Shown here piece after piece: positions 16,920 through 25,410 of a DNA stretch of 64,000 nt (positions within the stretch are counted from its first letter, which is position 1; every line of letters starts with the position of its first letter). The DNA is taken from contig NZ_CP061281.1 in assembly GCF_014621695.1 (NCBI RefSeq), forward strand, positions 3,410,001 through 3,474,000, read 5' to 3'. Made by a program: the position numbers and the translations under genes. The notes beneath the pieces were generated by a model. It was not told the DNA's origin. It did no database searches and saw only the letters and a program-made list of their open reading frames with translations. The DNA is from Streptomyces xanthii (GTDB taxonomy: Bacteria; Actinomycetota; Actinomycetes; Streptomycetales; Streptomycetaceae).

Positions 16920-18025
16920 TCCGCGCGCTGTTCCCGGTCACCGGCCCGCCGCTGCCGCCAGGCACGGCGGGCCGCGCCGGCTGTGGAGCGGGCGCGGTCC
17001 TCGGCGAGCAGGACGGCGAGCTGCGGGGCGCTGGTGCGGCGGGCGAGCAGCAGGCGCTGGTTGACGGAGGGTTCGGGCCGCCAGTGGAGTTTGTACGGCT
17101 CGGTGCCGCGCAGCAGGCTCAGGACGCCGGGCGGGGCGCCGTCCTGGAGGTGCTCGGTGCAGGAGCGCAGCAGCATCGTGGCGACGTCGATCTTGCGTTC
17201 GCGCAGGCCGGGGTGGGCGCCGTAGAGGTAGCCGCCGGCCAGGCGCGGGGAGCGCAGGGTCAGGTCGGCGGCGACGACCTCGCCGTCGAGGGTGAACTCG
17301 GTGACGTGCGCGTCCCCGCTCTGCGCCATGAGCGTCACCGAGCGGACGAGGTGGTCGGCGAAGCGGGGCCGCAGGTGCTCGGTGGTCACCTTGCGCTGCT
17401 GCCACTGGAGGCGGTGCAGGTCGAGGAGGCGGCGGACCGATCCGGCGACCTCGTGCGGGGCGACGACCCGGCGTTCGACACCGGCCGCGTCGAGCTTGCG
17501 GAGCTTGGCGCGGGCGCGCTGGGCGCGGGGCCGGGGCAGCCGGCCGACCAGGTCGTCCATCGGCAGTGCGGGCAGGTCGAGGCAGGGCGAGTCGTCGAGG
17601 CGGCGGCGGGGGCCGGGCCAGCGCTCGTAGAGGGTCTCGGCGGCGGCGCCGGGGCGCACCTCGCGCAGGTCGACCGCGCTGGTCGCGGCGAGTTTCCACA
17701 GGGCGGCGGCGAGGTCGTCGAGGGCCTCGGGGCAGCTCGCGTCGGCGAGCACGTCGCCGTAGTCGGAGAGGGCGGCGCCGAGGGTGGTCAGGACGGGGGC
17801 CGGGCGCAGCCTGCGCAGCAGCGGCGCGGCGGCGACGAGGCGCCCTTCGCGGCGGACGAGGACGACGCGCAGGGCCCCCCGGCGGCCGTAGGAGAGCCAC
17901 CAGGAGTGGAGCCAGGCGTGGGTCTGGAAGGGGGTGGCGGCCGGGGAGGCGCGGTGCAGGCGGGTCCATTCCTCGCGCAGGGCGCCGAACGCCTCGCCGC
18001 TCGTGCACAGGGTGACGTCCGCCAT
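16916..18025 (-). CDS. GNAT-fold acyltransferase, CelD/BcsL-like
   Basis: A 369-residue protein from ATG 18025. The overall pattern, an N-terminal TPFQTHAWLHSWWLSYG motif and a C-terminal acetyltransferase fold (about 210-320, with YLYGAHPGLRERKIDVATMLL), is that of the CelD/BcsL or FemAB-type enzymes in polysaccharide clusters. It probably acylates sugars of the polymer or its lipid-linked precursor. It is last in the operon, and its start codon shares one base with the stop of the chain-length gene (TGATG). Its TAG stop is formed by the inserted repeat, so the original C-terminus may have been slightly different. Confidence 0.75.
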   Translation of the reverse strand: MADVTLCTSGEAFGALREEWTRLHRASPAATPFQTHAWLHSWWLSYGRRGALRVVLVRREGRLVAAAPLLRRLRPAPVLTTLGAALSDYGDVLADASCPEALDDLAAALWKLAATSAVDLREVRPGAAAETLYERWPGPRRRLDDSPCLDLPALPMDDLVGRLPRPRAQRARAKLRKLDAAGVERRVVAPHEVAGSVRRLLDLHRLQWQQRKVTTEHLRPRFADHLVRSVTLMAQSGDAHVTEFTLDGEVVAADLTLRSPRLAGGYLYGAHPGLRERKIDVATMLLRSCTEHLQDGAPPGVLSLLRGTEPYKLHWRPEPSVNQRLLLARRTSAPQLAVLLAEDRARSTAGAARRAWRQRRAGDREQRAD

Positions 18026-18678
18026 CAGGCGCCGCCCCGCACCGCCGCGCCGGCCGCGGGTGCCGGGGACGGGACCGTGGCGGCCGCGGGCTGTTCCTGC
18101 TCGCGGCGCGGGCGCAGCAGCAGGGCGAGGCCGCCGAGGAGGCCGCCGGCGCAGGTGCCGACGAGGGCGGTCAGGGCGGCGGACGGGGTGGAGGGTTCGG
18201 TGGGCTTCACGGCGCGGGTGAAGCGCAGGAGTTCGACGTGGGTGTCGTCCTTGGTGTGGGAGGCCTCGGTGGTCAGGGCGCGGGCGACCGCGTTGGCCAT
18301 CTCCATCGCCTTGGCGGGGTCGGCGGAGGTCGCCGAGATGGACACCATGGGGGCGTCGGGCGAGGTCTCGGCACGCACGCTGGAGCGCAGCGTCGCGACC
18401 GGCACCCCGGCGGCGACCTGGGCGTCGCTGAGCACGGCCACCTGGGTGGCGACCTTTCCGTAGGCCTGGGCGAAGCCGACGGCGGACATCGGGTCGGCCT
18501 TCTCGGTCGGCACCGCGATGACGTAGCCGGTCGCCGTGTACTGGGGGGTGACGGCGAGGCCGTAGCCGCCGCCGGCGAGGGCGCCGAGGAGGATCCCGGC
18601 GGGCAGCGGCCACCAGCGCGGCACGGAGCGGGTGCGGCGGGCGGCGCGGTGGAACGGGGTGCGCGCGGTGTCGGTCAT
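18025..18678 (-). CDS. Wzz-like polysaccharide chain-length protein
   Basis: A 217-residue membrane protein with one helix near each end (about 20-45 and 170-190) and an extracytoplasmic domain between, the layout of Wzz/YveK-type co-polymerases. The KADPMSAVGFAQAYGKVATQ segment after helix 1 and the S-A-T-S-x-D-P-A-KA motif (residues near 110) are typical. No tyrosine-kinase domain is fused and none is encoded nearby. It sets polymer length together with the polymerase. It overlaps the upstream glycosyltransferase by four bases (ATGA). Confidence 0.82.
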   Translation of the reverse strand: MTDTARTPFHRAARRTRSVPRWWPLPAGILLGALAGGGYGLAVTPQYTATGYVIAVPTEKADPMSAVGFAQAYGKVATQVAVLSDAQVAAGVPVATLRSSVRAETSPDAPMVSISATSADPAKAMEMANAVARALTTEASHTKDDTHVELLRFTRAVKPTEPSTPSAALTALVGTCAGGLLGGLALLLRPRREQEQPAAATVPSPAPAAGAAVRGGA

Positions 18679-19823
18679 CGGGTGTTCACTCCTGGGGTGG
18701 GGGCGGCGCCCAGAGCGGCCTCGTAGACCCCGAGGTGGCGGGCGGCGCTGCGGGCGATGCTGTAGTGGAGGGCGGCCCGGGCGGGGGTGCGGGGGGCCGG
18801 CGGGCGGGTGCGGGCCGTCTCGGTCTCCCGGGCGAACGAGGCCGCCTCGCACGGGACACGGACGGTGTCGCCCGGCCGCCGGGCGCCGGGCAGGTCGTCG
18901 AGGGCCGGGCAGTGGACGTGGACGACGGGAAGGCCGGAGGCCTGGGCCTCGACGACGGCCAGGCCGAACGCCTCGTCGGTGGACGGGGAGGCGAGCAGGT
19001 CCATGGCGGAGAACAGGGCGGGCAGGTCGGGGCCGGCCGCGGCGGTGCGCGCGGTGTGCGGGCGTTCGCCGGTGAACACGACGCGGTCGCGGACCCCGGC
19101 GGCCCGCGCCGCCGCTTCGAGGGCGGTCTCCTCCGGTCCGGTTCCGACGAGCAACAGGCGTACGTCGTCCGGTAGTTGCGCAAGTGCTTCGATGAGTACG
19201 CCGAAGCGTTTACCGGGGACGAGGCGGCCGACGCCGCCGATGACGAAGGCGTCCGGCGGGAGGCCGTAGCGGGCGCGGGTCGTGGCGCGGGCTCCGGCGT
19301 CGAAGGCGAAGCGGTCCACGTCGACGCCGTTGGGGACGACGTGCACGCGGTGCGGGGCGACGCCCCAGCGGTGCAGCCGGCCCGCGACGGCCGGGGACAC
19401 GGCGATGGTGGCGCGGCCGAGCCGCTCCCCCGCCAGGTACAGGGCGCGCACCCCCTGGGTGAGGGGGCGCCCCTCGATCTGGGTGTCGCCGAGGGAGTGT
19501 TCGGTGGCGACGATGCCGGGGACCCCGGCGAGCCGGGCGGCGATGCGGCCGTAGAGGCAGGCCCGGTAGAGGTGGGTGTGGACGATGTCGTAGCGGCCGG
19601 TGCGCACGAGGCGGGTGAGGCGGGGCAGGGCGCCGAGGTCGCGGTTGCCGGCCATGCGGAGGTCGGCGACGCGGACGCCGTCCTGGCGCAGGCCGTCGGC
19701 GACCTGGCCGGGGTTGGTGAGCGTGACGACGTCGTGGGTGCCGGGCAGATGGCGCAGCAGGAGGCGCAGTTGCTGTTCGGCGCCGCCCGCGCCGAGTCCG
19801 GTGATGACGTGCAGGGCCCTCAT
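18675..19823 (-). CDS. GT4-family glycosyltransferase
   Basis: A 382-residue GT-B transferase. Its N-terminal domain opens with VITGLGAGGAEQQLRLL (glycine loop) and contains DIVHTHLYRACLYGR. The donor domain has GRLVPGKRFGVLIEAL, LLLVGTGPE and the nucleotide-sugar site PSTDEAFGLAVVEAQASGLPV (shown in part, residues near 285-305), with the E-x7-E pair. It adds a sugar to the lipid-linked repeat unit on the cytoplasmic face. It overlaps the deacetylase gene and the chain-length gene by four bases each, so translation is coupled. Donor and acceptor are unknown. Confidence 0.88.
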   Translation of the reverse strand: MRALHVITGLGAGGAEQQLRLLLRHLPGTHDVVTLTNPGQVADGLRQDGVRVADLRMAGNRDLGALPRLTRLVRTGRYDIVHTHLYRACLYGRIAARLAGVPGIVATEHSLGDTQIEGRPLTQGVRALYLAGERLGRATIAVSPAVAGRLHRWGVAPHRVHVVPNGVDVDRFAFDAGARATTRARYGLPPDAFVIGGVGRLVPGKRFGVLIEALAQLPDDVRLLLVGTGPEETALEAAARAAGVRDRVVFTGERPHTARTAAAGPDLPALFSAMDLLASPSTDEAFGLAVVEAQASGLPVVHVHCPALDDLPGARRPGDTVRVPCEAASFARETETARTRPPAPRTPARAALHYSIARSAARHLGVYEAALGAAPTPGVNTR

Positions 19824-20617
19824 CGGCCGGCCTCCCCGTGCAGGGCTTCTCCGGTGGGCCAGGGGCGGCGGCGGATGGGGTGGACGCAGCGCTTGAGTTC
19901 GAGCCGCCAGGGTGTGTCGCGTTCGCCGACGAAGACGCGGGGTAGGGCGAACTGGCCGGTGAGCGGGCCGGGCGAGATGGCGCAGGCGTAGCGGTAGCCG
20001 GCGGTGCGGACGGCGTCGGCGGTGGCCCGGTCGACGCTGCCGTACGGGTAGCAGAAGCCGTGCACGCGGCGCCCGGTGAGCTCTTCGAGGAGGGCGTGGC
20101 TCTCCTCGATCTCGGCGCGGCGCCGCTCGGGGTCGAGGCGGGTGAGGTCGACGTGGGTGAGGCCGTGCGAGCCGATCTCCATGCCGGCGGCTGCGACGGC
20201 CCGGATGCCCTGCGCGGTGAGCAGGGGCTTGCGGGGGCCGTCGGCGTCCCAGGCGTTGTCGCCGCCGAGCCGGCCGGGCAGGACGAAGACGGTGGCGGCG
20301 CAGTCGTAGTGGCGCAGCAGGGGCAGGGCGTTCTCGGCGAAGTCGCCGTAGCCGTCGTCGAAGGTGAGGCCGACGAGTCCGCGTCCGGTGCCGCGGCGGC
20401 GGGCGTCGAGGAGCTGGCCGACGGTGACGCCGCGCAGGCCGCGGGAGCGCAGCCAGCGCAGTTGCTGCTTGAGGCGGGCGGGGGTGACGGTCACGTTGTA
20501 GGGGTCGTCGGCGCAGTCGTCCACCGAGTGGTACATCACCACCCAGGGCGAGCGTCCCGGCAGCAGGTCGCGCGGCCGGGACCGCGCCGGTTGCCGGAGC
20601 ACGGTGTCAGCGGGCAT
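19820..20617 (-). CDS. Polysaccharide deacetylase (CE4 family)
   Basis: A 265-residue NodB-type deacetylase. Motif 1 is LTFDDGYGDFAENAL with the catalytic and metal-binding aspartates, motif 2 is SHGLTHVDL with the zinc histidines, and motif 3 is CYPYGSVD. MYHSVDD near residue 29 is the usual lead-in. There is no signal peptide, only a short basic start, so it may act on a lipid-linked intermediate, or its N-terminus may be held at the membrane. It would remove N-acetyl groups from an amino sugar of the polymer. It overlaps the flippase gene by eleven bases. Confidence 0.87.
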   Translation of the reverse strand: MPADTVLRQPARSRPRDLLPGRSPWVVMYHSVDDCADDPYNVTVTPARLKQQLRWLRSRGLRGVTVGQLLDARRRGTGRGLVGLTFDDGYGDFAENALPLLRHYDCAATVFVLPGRLGGDNAWDADGPRKPLLTAQGIRAVAAAGMEIGSHGLTHVDLTRLDPERRRAEIEESHALLEELTGRRVHGFCYPYGSVDRATADAVRTAGYRYACAISPGPLTGQFALPRVFVGERDTPWRLELKRCVHPIRRRPWPTGEALHGEAGR

Positions 20618-22262
20618 GGCGGAGCTTTCTGGTCGCGGTGCGGACGGCGGGCGCGAAGGCCCTCACGTGCAGGGCCCACAGGAGGAGGCAGAAGACGGCG
20701 CAGCTCGCGAGGGCGCCGGCGGCGAGGGAGGCGACGGGGGCGGTGAAACGGTCCGCGCTCAGCAGCCCGGCCCCGGTGGCGGCGACGGCGGCGAGCACCG
20801 TCTTGCCGAGCTCGCGCAGCACGAGGGGCAGGCGTACGGGGATGCTGCGGCGGTCCATCGCGGTGAGCAGCAGGACGGCGGTGAAGGTGATGCCGAAGGC
20901 GTTGGCCGCGGCGATGCCGCCGACGCCCCAGGCGCCGACGGCCCAGGTGCCGGCGCCGGCGGTGAGGACCATGCCGGCGGCCATCGCGGCGACGGGGTAC
21001 CAGGTGGCGCGGCCCGCGGAGAAGTAGGAGCGGACGAGGGCGCCGACCAGGCAGTGGCCGAGCAGGCCGAGCGAGTAGACGCGCATGACGGCCGCGGTCG
21101 TGGCGGTGTCCTCGGCGGTGAACGCACCGCGCTGGAAGAGGACTTCGACGATCTGCGGGGCGCACGCGAAGACGACGGCGGTGCCGAGCAGCACGATGCA
21201 GGCGGCGAGCGCGATGTCCCGCTCGACGCGGTCGCGGGCCCGCTCGGTGTCGCCGCGCGCGAGGGCCTTCGCGACGACGGGGAAGGTGACGGTGCACAGC
21301 ATCAGCGACAGCACCATCGGCAACTGGGCGATCTTCTGGGCGTAGTTGAGGTGCGAGATGGCGCCGGAGGGCAGTTCGGAGGCGAGGAAGCGTTCGATGA
21401 AGACCTGCGCCTGGCGGCACAGCGCGAACAGGAGCACGGTGGCGACCAGCGCGAGGTCCATGGGCCGGGCCCCGGACTCTTTGGGGGCCCGTTCGCCCGT
21501 GTCGCCCGTGTCGGTCGCGACGGCGAGGCGGCGGCGCAGGGCGGGGGCCTGGACGAGGACCATGAGGCAGCCGCCGACCGCGACACCGGCCGCGGCGGCC
21601 CGGACGCCCCAGCGGTCGGCGAGGACGAACAGGGTGACGATGATGCCCGTGTTGTACGCGACATAGATCGCGGCGGGAGCGAGATAGCTGCTGTGGGCGC
21701 GCAGCGCGGCGCTGCAGTACCCGGTGAGTCCGAAGGTGAGGGCGCAGGTCGCGGTGAGCCGGGTGCAGTCGACGGCGAGCCGGGGGTCGGGCAGGCCGGG
21801 CGCGAGCAGCGCCACGATCTGCGGGGCGGCCGCGACGAGCAGCACGGACGCGGCGACGAAGGCGAGCGCGAGCCGGGGCAGCGAGCCCGCCACGAGGGCG
21901 CGTACGGGGTCGGGGGCGCCCGGCGCGGTGCGGGCGCGGGCGGCGATCGCGGCGCTGAAGGCGGGCACCAGCATGAAGGCGAGGCCGTCCTCGATGAGGA
22001 GGGTCGAGGCGACCTCGGGGACGGTCCAGGCGACGAGGAACGCGTCGGTCTCGCTGCCCGCGCCGAAGAGATGGGCGAGGGCCTGGTCGCGGCCGAGCCC
22101 GAGGATCGACCCGGCGGCGGAGAGCACGGCGGTCAGGAGGGCGGCGCGGGCGAGGAACGAGTTCGAGGCGCGGTGGCCGTCGGGGGCGTCGCGGCCGGGC
22201 TGGGCCGGGACCTTCGCGAGGGTGTCGTCGCCGGCCGGGGTCATCGGCTCCACGGGCTTCAT
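20607..22262 (-). CDS. MurJ/Wzx-like lipid-linked oligosaccharide flippase
   Basis: A 551-residue MOP-superfamily protein with about 13-14 helices. ILGLGRDQALAHLFGAGSETDAF near the start (shown in part), LNYAQKIAQLPMVL in the middle and VEVLFQRGAFT later on are MurJ/MviN marks. Because it lies inside a polysaccharide operon, it most likely flips the undecaprenyl-linked repeat unit, not lipid II. ATG 22262 overlaps the stop of the polymerase/ligase gene by four bases (ATGA). The open frame continues upstream for about 150 codons, but that part lies over the polymerase gene and is not protein-like. Confidence 0.85.
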   Translation of the reverse strand: MKPVEPMTPAGDDTLAKVPAQPGRDAPDGHRASNSFLARAALLTAVLSAAGSILGLGRDQALAHLFGAGSETDAFLVAWTVPEVASTLLIEDGLAFMLVPAFSAAIAARARTAPGAPDPVRALVAGSLPRLALAFVAASVLLVAAAPQIVALLAPGLPDPRLAVDCTRLTATCALTFGLTGYCSAALRAHSSYLAPAAIYVAYNTGIIVTLFVLADRWGVRAAAAGVAVGGCLMVLVQAPALRRRLAVATDTGDTGERAPKESGARPMDLALVATVLLFALCRQAQVFIERFLASELPSGAISHLNYAQKIAQLPMVLSLMLCTVTFPVVAKALARGDTERARDRVERDIALAACIVLLGTAVVFACAPQIVEVLFQRGAFTAEDTATTAAVMRVYSLGLLGHCLVGALVRSYFSAGRATWYPVAAMAAGMVLTAGAGTWAVGAWGVGGIAAANAFGITFTAVLLLTAMDRRSIPVRLPLVLRELGKTVLAAVAATGAGLLSADRFTAPVASLAAGALASCAVFCLLLWALHVRAFAPAVRTATRKLRHAR

Positions 22263-23818
22263 GCGCGGGCCGCCGTCCCGCGGTCGGCGAGCGCCCACCA
22301 GGCGGCCAGGCCGAACACGACGGCGGTCAGCACCGTGGAGGGGCCGCCGATGTCCGCGTACGCGAAGTCGATGAGCTGCCAGACGAGGAGCCCGCAGGCG
22401 GCGAGGGCGCAGTCGAGACCGCCGGGGCCTGGGGCCTGTGCCGAAAGTGGCGTCGTCCGCCCGGAGGGCGGGCCGGGCGGCGTCTGGTGCGTGCTCTCGG
22501 CGTGCCGGGTGCAGACCCTCGTACCGGATGTACTCGGGTCTACGCCCGGTGCGGCGAGTGGGGGTACCTCCCACGCCCTTGAGGCAGTGGGGGAGCGTGC
22601 CAGGCGTCGACCGGCAGACGCCCCTTTCGGCACAGGCCCCAGGCGGACGGCGGGCAGCCGGCGCAGTCCGAGGACGAGCAGCGCGGCCCAGCCGCCGGTG
22701 ATCGCGCACAGGCCGAGCAGGCCCTGCTCGCTGAGGACGAGCAGGTACATGTTGTGCGGGGAGAGCAGCGGCTGGCGGCGGTAGGACTGGCCGGCGCCCG
22801 CGACGTCACTGCCGGAGGACAGGGCGAGGGAGGCGTGGCTGTCGCGGTACGCGGGGAAGTTCTTGAGCCCGACGCCGGTGGCGGGGTGCTCCTGCCACAT
22901 GTCGATCGCGGCGGCCCACATCGTGTACCGGTCGGTGACGGACTGGTCGGGCGCGGCGGTGACCTGGGTGATGCTGCTGAGCCGCTCCTGGAGCATGTCC
23001 GTGCCGACGCCGAGGCCGCCGACGAGCACGACGCCGAGGGCGACGGCGGCGGTGAACAGGCGGGCGGCGCGGCGCAGTCCGGTGACCGCGATCTGCGCGG
23101 TGACGACGACGGCGGTGGCGATCCAGGCGCCGCGGCTGAAGGACAGGGCGAGCGGCACGACGAGCACGGCCGCGCAGACGAGCGCGCCGAGCCGTTCGCG
23201 CGGGGCGCGGCCGCCGAGGGCGAGGGCGACGGAGCAGAGGAGGCCGTAGGCGACGACGGTCGACATGCCCATCACGTCGGTGGCGCCGAAGGTGCCGACG
23301 GCCCGCACGTCCTCGCCCGCGTACGAGGCGCCGGTCCCGGTGAGGTACTGGTGCACGCCGATGCCGCCCTGCCACAGGGCGAGGGCGACGAGCCCCCACG
23401 CGACGCGCCGGAAGTCGTCGCGGTCGCGGATCGCGAGCAGCACGGCGGCGGGGACGAGGACGAGGATCTGGTAGTACCGGGCGATCCCCACCAGCGCGTC
23501 GTCCGCCGAGCCCGCGCCGAGGGCGGCGATCGCGACGCCGACGACGGGCAGGGCGAGCACGAGGAGCGCGGTGCGGGTGAGGGGGCGCTGCCGGGTGCGC
23601 ACGGCCCGCACGGCGCAGAAGAGGACGAGGAGCCCGGAGACGGCGTCGGCGGGGGTGCCGCCCCCGCTTTCCTGGGCGCCGCCCGTGTCGAGGGGCAGGC
23701 CCAGCATCGCGATCAGGAGCAGCACCGGCAGGACGGGACCGGCCCGGCGCACCGCCGCGAGGAGGGCCCGGGCCGGGTCGGGCCGGGGTGCGGCGAGGGC
23801 GGCGGGCAGGACTGTCAC
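22259..23818 (-). CDS. O-antigen ligase/Wzy-like polymerase carrying an in-frame insertion
   Basis: A 519-residue membrane protein with 10-12 helices and the Wzy/WaaL extracytoplasmic loop: NFPAYRDSHASLALSSG and LSPHNMYLLVLSEQGLLG carry the usual Arg and His. It joins repeat units or ligates the polymer to an acceptor. Between RRLPAVRLG and LDCALAACG, just before the last two helices, lie about 72 residues with no membrane character, rich in Pro, Arg and Ser. They correspond exactly to a 216-base inverted-repeat element (22428-22643) whose length is a multiple of three, so the frame survives. GTG 23818 lies four bases after the upstream stop. Confidence 0.85.
   Translation of the reverse strand: MTVLPAALAAPRPDPARALLAAVRRAGPVLPVLLLIAMLGLPLDTGGAQESGGGTPADAVSGLLVLFCAVRAVRTRQRPLTRTALLVLALPVVGVAIAALGAGSADDALVGIARYYQILVLVPAAVLLAIRDRDDFRRVAWGLVALALWQGGIGVHQYLTGTGASYAGEDVRAVGTFGATDVMGMSTVVAYGLLCSVALALGGRAPRERLGALVCAAVLVVPLALSFSRGAWIATAVVVTAQIAVTGLRRAARLFTAAVALGVVLVGGLGVGTDMLQERLSSITQVTAAPDQSVTDRYTMWAAAIDMWQEHPATGVGLKNFPAYRDSHASLALSSGSDVAGAGQSYRRQPLLSPHNMYLLVLSEQGLLGLCAITGGWAALLVLGLRRLPAVRLGPVPKGASAGRRLARSPTASRAWEVPPLAAPGVDPSTSGTRVCTRHAESTHQTPPGPPSGRTTPLSAQAPGPGGLDCALAACGLLVWQLIDFAYADIGGPSTVLTAVVFGLAAWWALADRGTAARA
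22428..22643. mobile_element. MITE-like element inserted in frame in the polymerase gene
   Basis: Perfect 20-base inverted ends CCTGGGGCCTGTGCCGAAAG (22428-22447) and 22624-22643. The interior has a CTCCCAC...GTGGGGGAG hairpin (22568-22595), as in many Streptomyces intergenic repeats, and the string TGGTGCGTGC shared with the element at 16715. It has no coding capacity of its own and no obvious flanking duplication. Confidence 0.75.
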
Positions 23819-23822
23819 CGGG

Positions 23823-25286
23823 TCAGCTCCCTGTGGGGCGGACGAACTCGGCGGCCGTGCGCAGCAGGATGGTGATGTCCCGCCACAGCGACCACTGGTC
23901 GATGTAGGCGTTGTCGAAGCGGCAGCGGTCCTCGATGGAGGTGTCGCCGCGCAGTCCGTTGATCTGGGCGAGTCCGGTGATGCCGGTCGGGACGCGGTGG
24001 CGGTCGCCGTAGCCGGGGTGGGTCTCGCCGAACTTCATGACGAAGTAGGGGCGTTCGGGCCGCGGGCCGACGAGGCTCATGTCGCCGCGGAAGACGTTCC
24101 ACAGCTGGAGCAGCTCGTCGATCGAGGTGCGGCGCAGGAAGCGGCAGAAGCGGGACATGCGCCGGTCGTCGGCGACGCTCCAGCGGGTCGCGGACTCCAG
24201 CGCGTCGGCGGGCCGGATCGTGCGGAACTTCAGCAGGGTGAAGGGCCGCCCGTCCTTGCCGATCCGCTCCTGCCGGAACACGACGCCGGGCCCCTCGCAC
24301 AGCCGCAGCCACAGCGCACAGCTCAGCAGCAGGGGCGAGAGCAGCACGAGCAGCACCGCGGAGACGCTCACGTCGAGGGCGCGCTTGCCGGGGTGCACGG
24401 GCAGGAAGGGCCCGGCGAGGGGCCGGCAGCGGAACCCGGCGAGGCCGTCCTCGCCCCGGGCGCGCAGCGGCACGTACGGGGTGGGGTCGGGGTCCAGTTC
24501 CCAGATCTCACAGCGCAGTTCGGACAGGCAGTGCAGGCGGGCGCGGTGCTCGGGGGCGCCGGAGCCGCCGAGGACGAGGGCGCGCCGCACGCCGTTCTGG
24601 ATGACGGCGCGGCGCACGTCGCCGGGGGTGGTGAGCACGGGCAGCTCGGGCAGGTCGCCGTCCTCGCGCTCGGCGTCGTCGGCCGGGTCGCCGACGACGC
24701 CGACGGGCCGTACGCCGCTGCGGGGGTGGCGCTGGAGCGCGGCGGCGACGCGGCGGGCCTGCGCCTCGGGCCCCACGAGGAGGGTGCTGACGGGGCGGCG
24801 GACGAGAGCGAGGCGGCGGCGCCGGTGCACGAGGGCCCGCCCGGCGAGGGCGAGGCCGACCTGGACGGCGCAGCCGGTGGCGAGGGCGGTGGGCCCGAGC
24901 GGGGTCCGGCCCGGCAGGGTGGCGAGCGCGGCGGCGAGGACGCACCAGGCGAGGATGCCGCGCCCGGCGACGGCGGGCAGGTCGTCGAGCATGTACGGCT
25001 CGGGTCTGTACCGGTACAGGCCGGCGGTGGCGTGCAGCACGAGGACGAGGACGACGAACGCGGCGAGGACCAGCGGCCCGCGCTGCGCCTCGGTGAGGGC
25101 GAGGGTGGCGAGCAGGGCCGCGATCTCGTCGGAGGCGACGAGGACCGCGCGGGAGGGCCGGTCGCGGGGGCGGCCGCCGTCGCGGGCGAGCGCGGCGGCG
25201 CCGCCGGCGGCGCGCGGGGCGACGACGGTGCCGGAGAAGCCTCCCAGCGGGCCGGCCGAGGGGGCGGCGGTGCGTTCCGGGGTCAC
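23823..25286 (-). CDS. Polyprenyl-phosphate sugar-1-phosphate transferase
   Basis: A 487-residue initiating transferase. The N-terminal half has hydrophobic helices (about 50-150) and a nucleotide-binding-like segment (TLLVGPEAQARRVAAALQRH). The C-terminal third is the bacterial sugar transferase domain: KRALDVSVSAVLLV, FRQERIGKDGRPFTLLKFRT, RRTSIDELLQLWNVFRGDMS, LVGPRPERP and GITGLAQINGLRGDTSIEDR. It moves a hexose-1-phosphate (or N-acetylhexosamine-1-phosphate) to undecaprenyl phosphate and so starts each repeat unit. GTG 25286 is the start. The preceding gap holds a fragment of a repeat element. Confidence 0.92.
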   Translation of the reverse strand: MTPERTAAPSAGPLGGFSGTVVAPRAAGGAAALARDGGRPRDRPSRAVLVASDEIAALLATLALTEAQRGPLVLAAFVVLVLVLHATAGLYRYRPEPYMLDDLPAVAGRGILAWCVLAAALATLPGRTPLGPTALATGCAVQVGLALAGRALVHRRRRLALVRRPVSTLLVGPEAQARRVAAALQRHPRSGVRPVGVVGDPADDAEREDGDLPELPVLTTPGDVRRAVIQNGVRRALVLGGSGAPEHRARLHCLSELRCEIWELDPDPTPYVPLRARGEDGLAGFRCRPLAGPFLPVHPGKRALDVSVSAVLLVLLSPLLLSCALWLRLCEGPGVVFRQERIGKDGRPFTLLKFRTIRPADALESATRWSVADDRRMSRFCRFLRRTSIDELLQLWNVFRGDMSLVGPRPERPYFVMKFGETHPGYGDRHRVPTGITGLAQINGLRGDTSIEDRCRFDNAYIDQWSLWRDITILLRTAAEFVRPTGS

Positions 25287-25320
25287 GTCGCGATCGGCTC
25301 TCTCTGCTCGGTGGCCTCCC

Positions 25321-25400
25321 GCCCGGGGCCTGTCCGGAGTTCCCCGTCGTCCGCGCGGAGCGCGGGCGCGGCGGCGGTCGGTGCGTGCGATCGGTGTGCG
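25321..25400. repeat. Truncated copy of the repeat in the polymerase gene
   Basis: The run GGGGCCTGT..CCG..AGT....CGTCGTCCGC.CGGAG.GCGGGC...GGTGCGTGC..TCGG aligns base for base, with scattered changes, to 22431-22505. Its right half and second inverted end are missing. It fills most of the gap between the GT4 and sugar transferase genes. Confidence 0.6.
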
Positions 25401-25410
25401 GGAGAACGGG

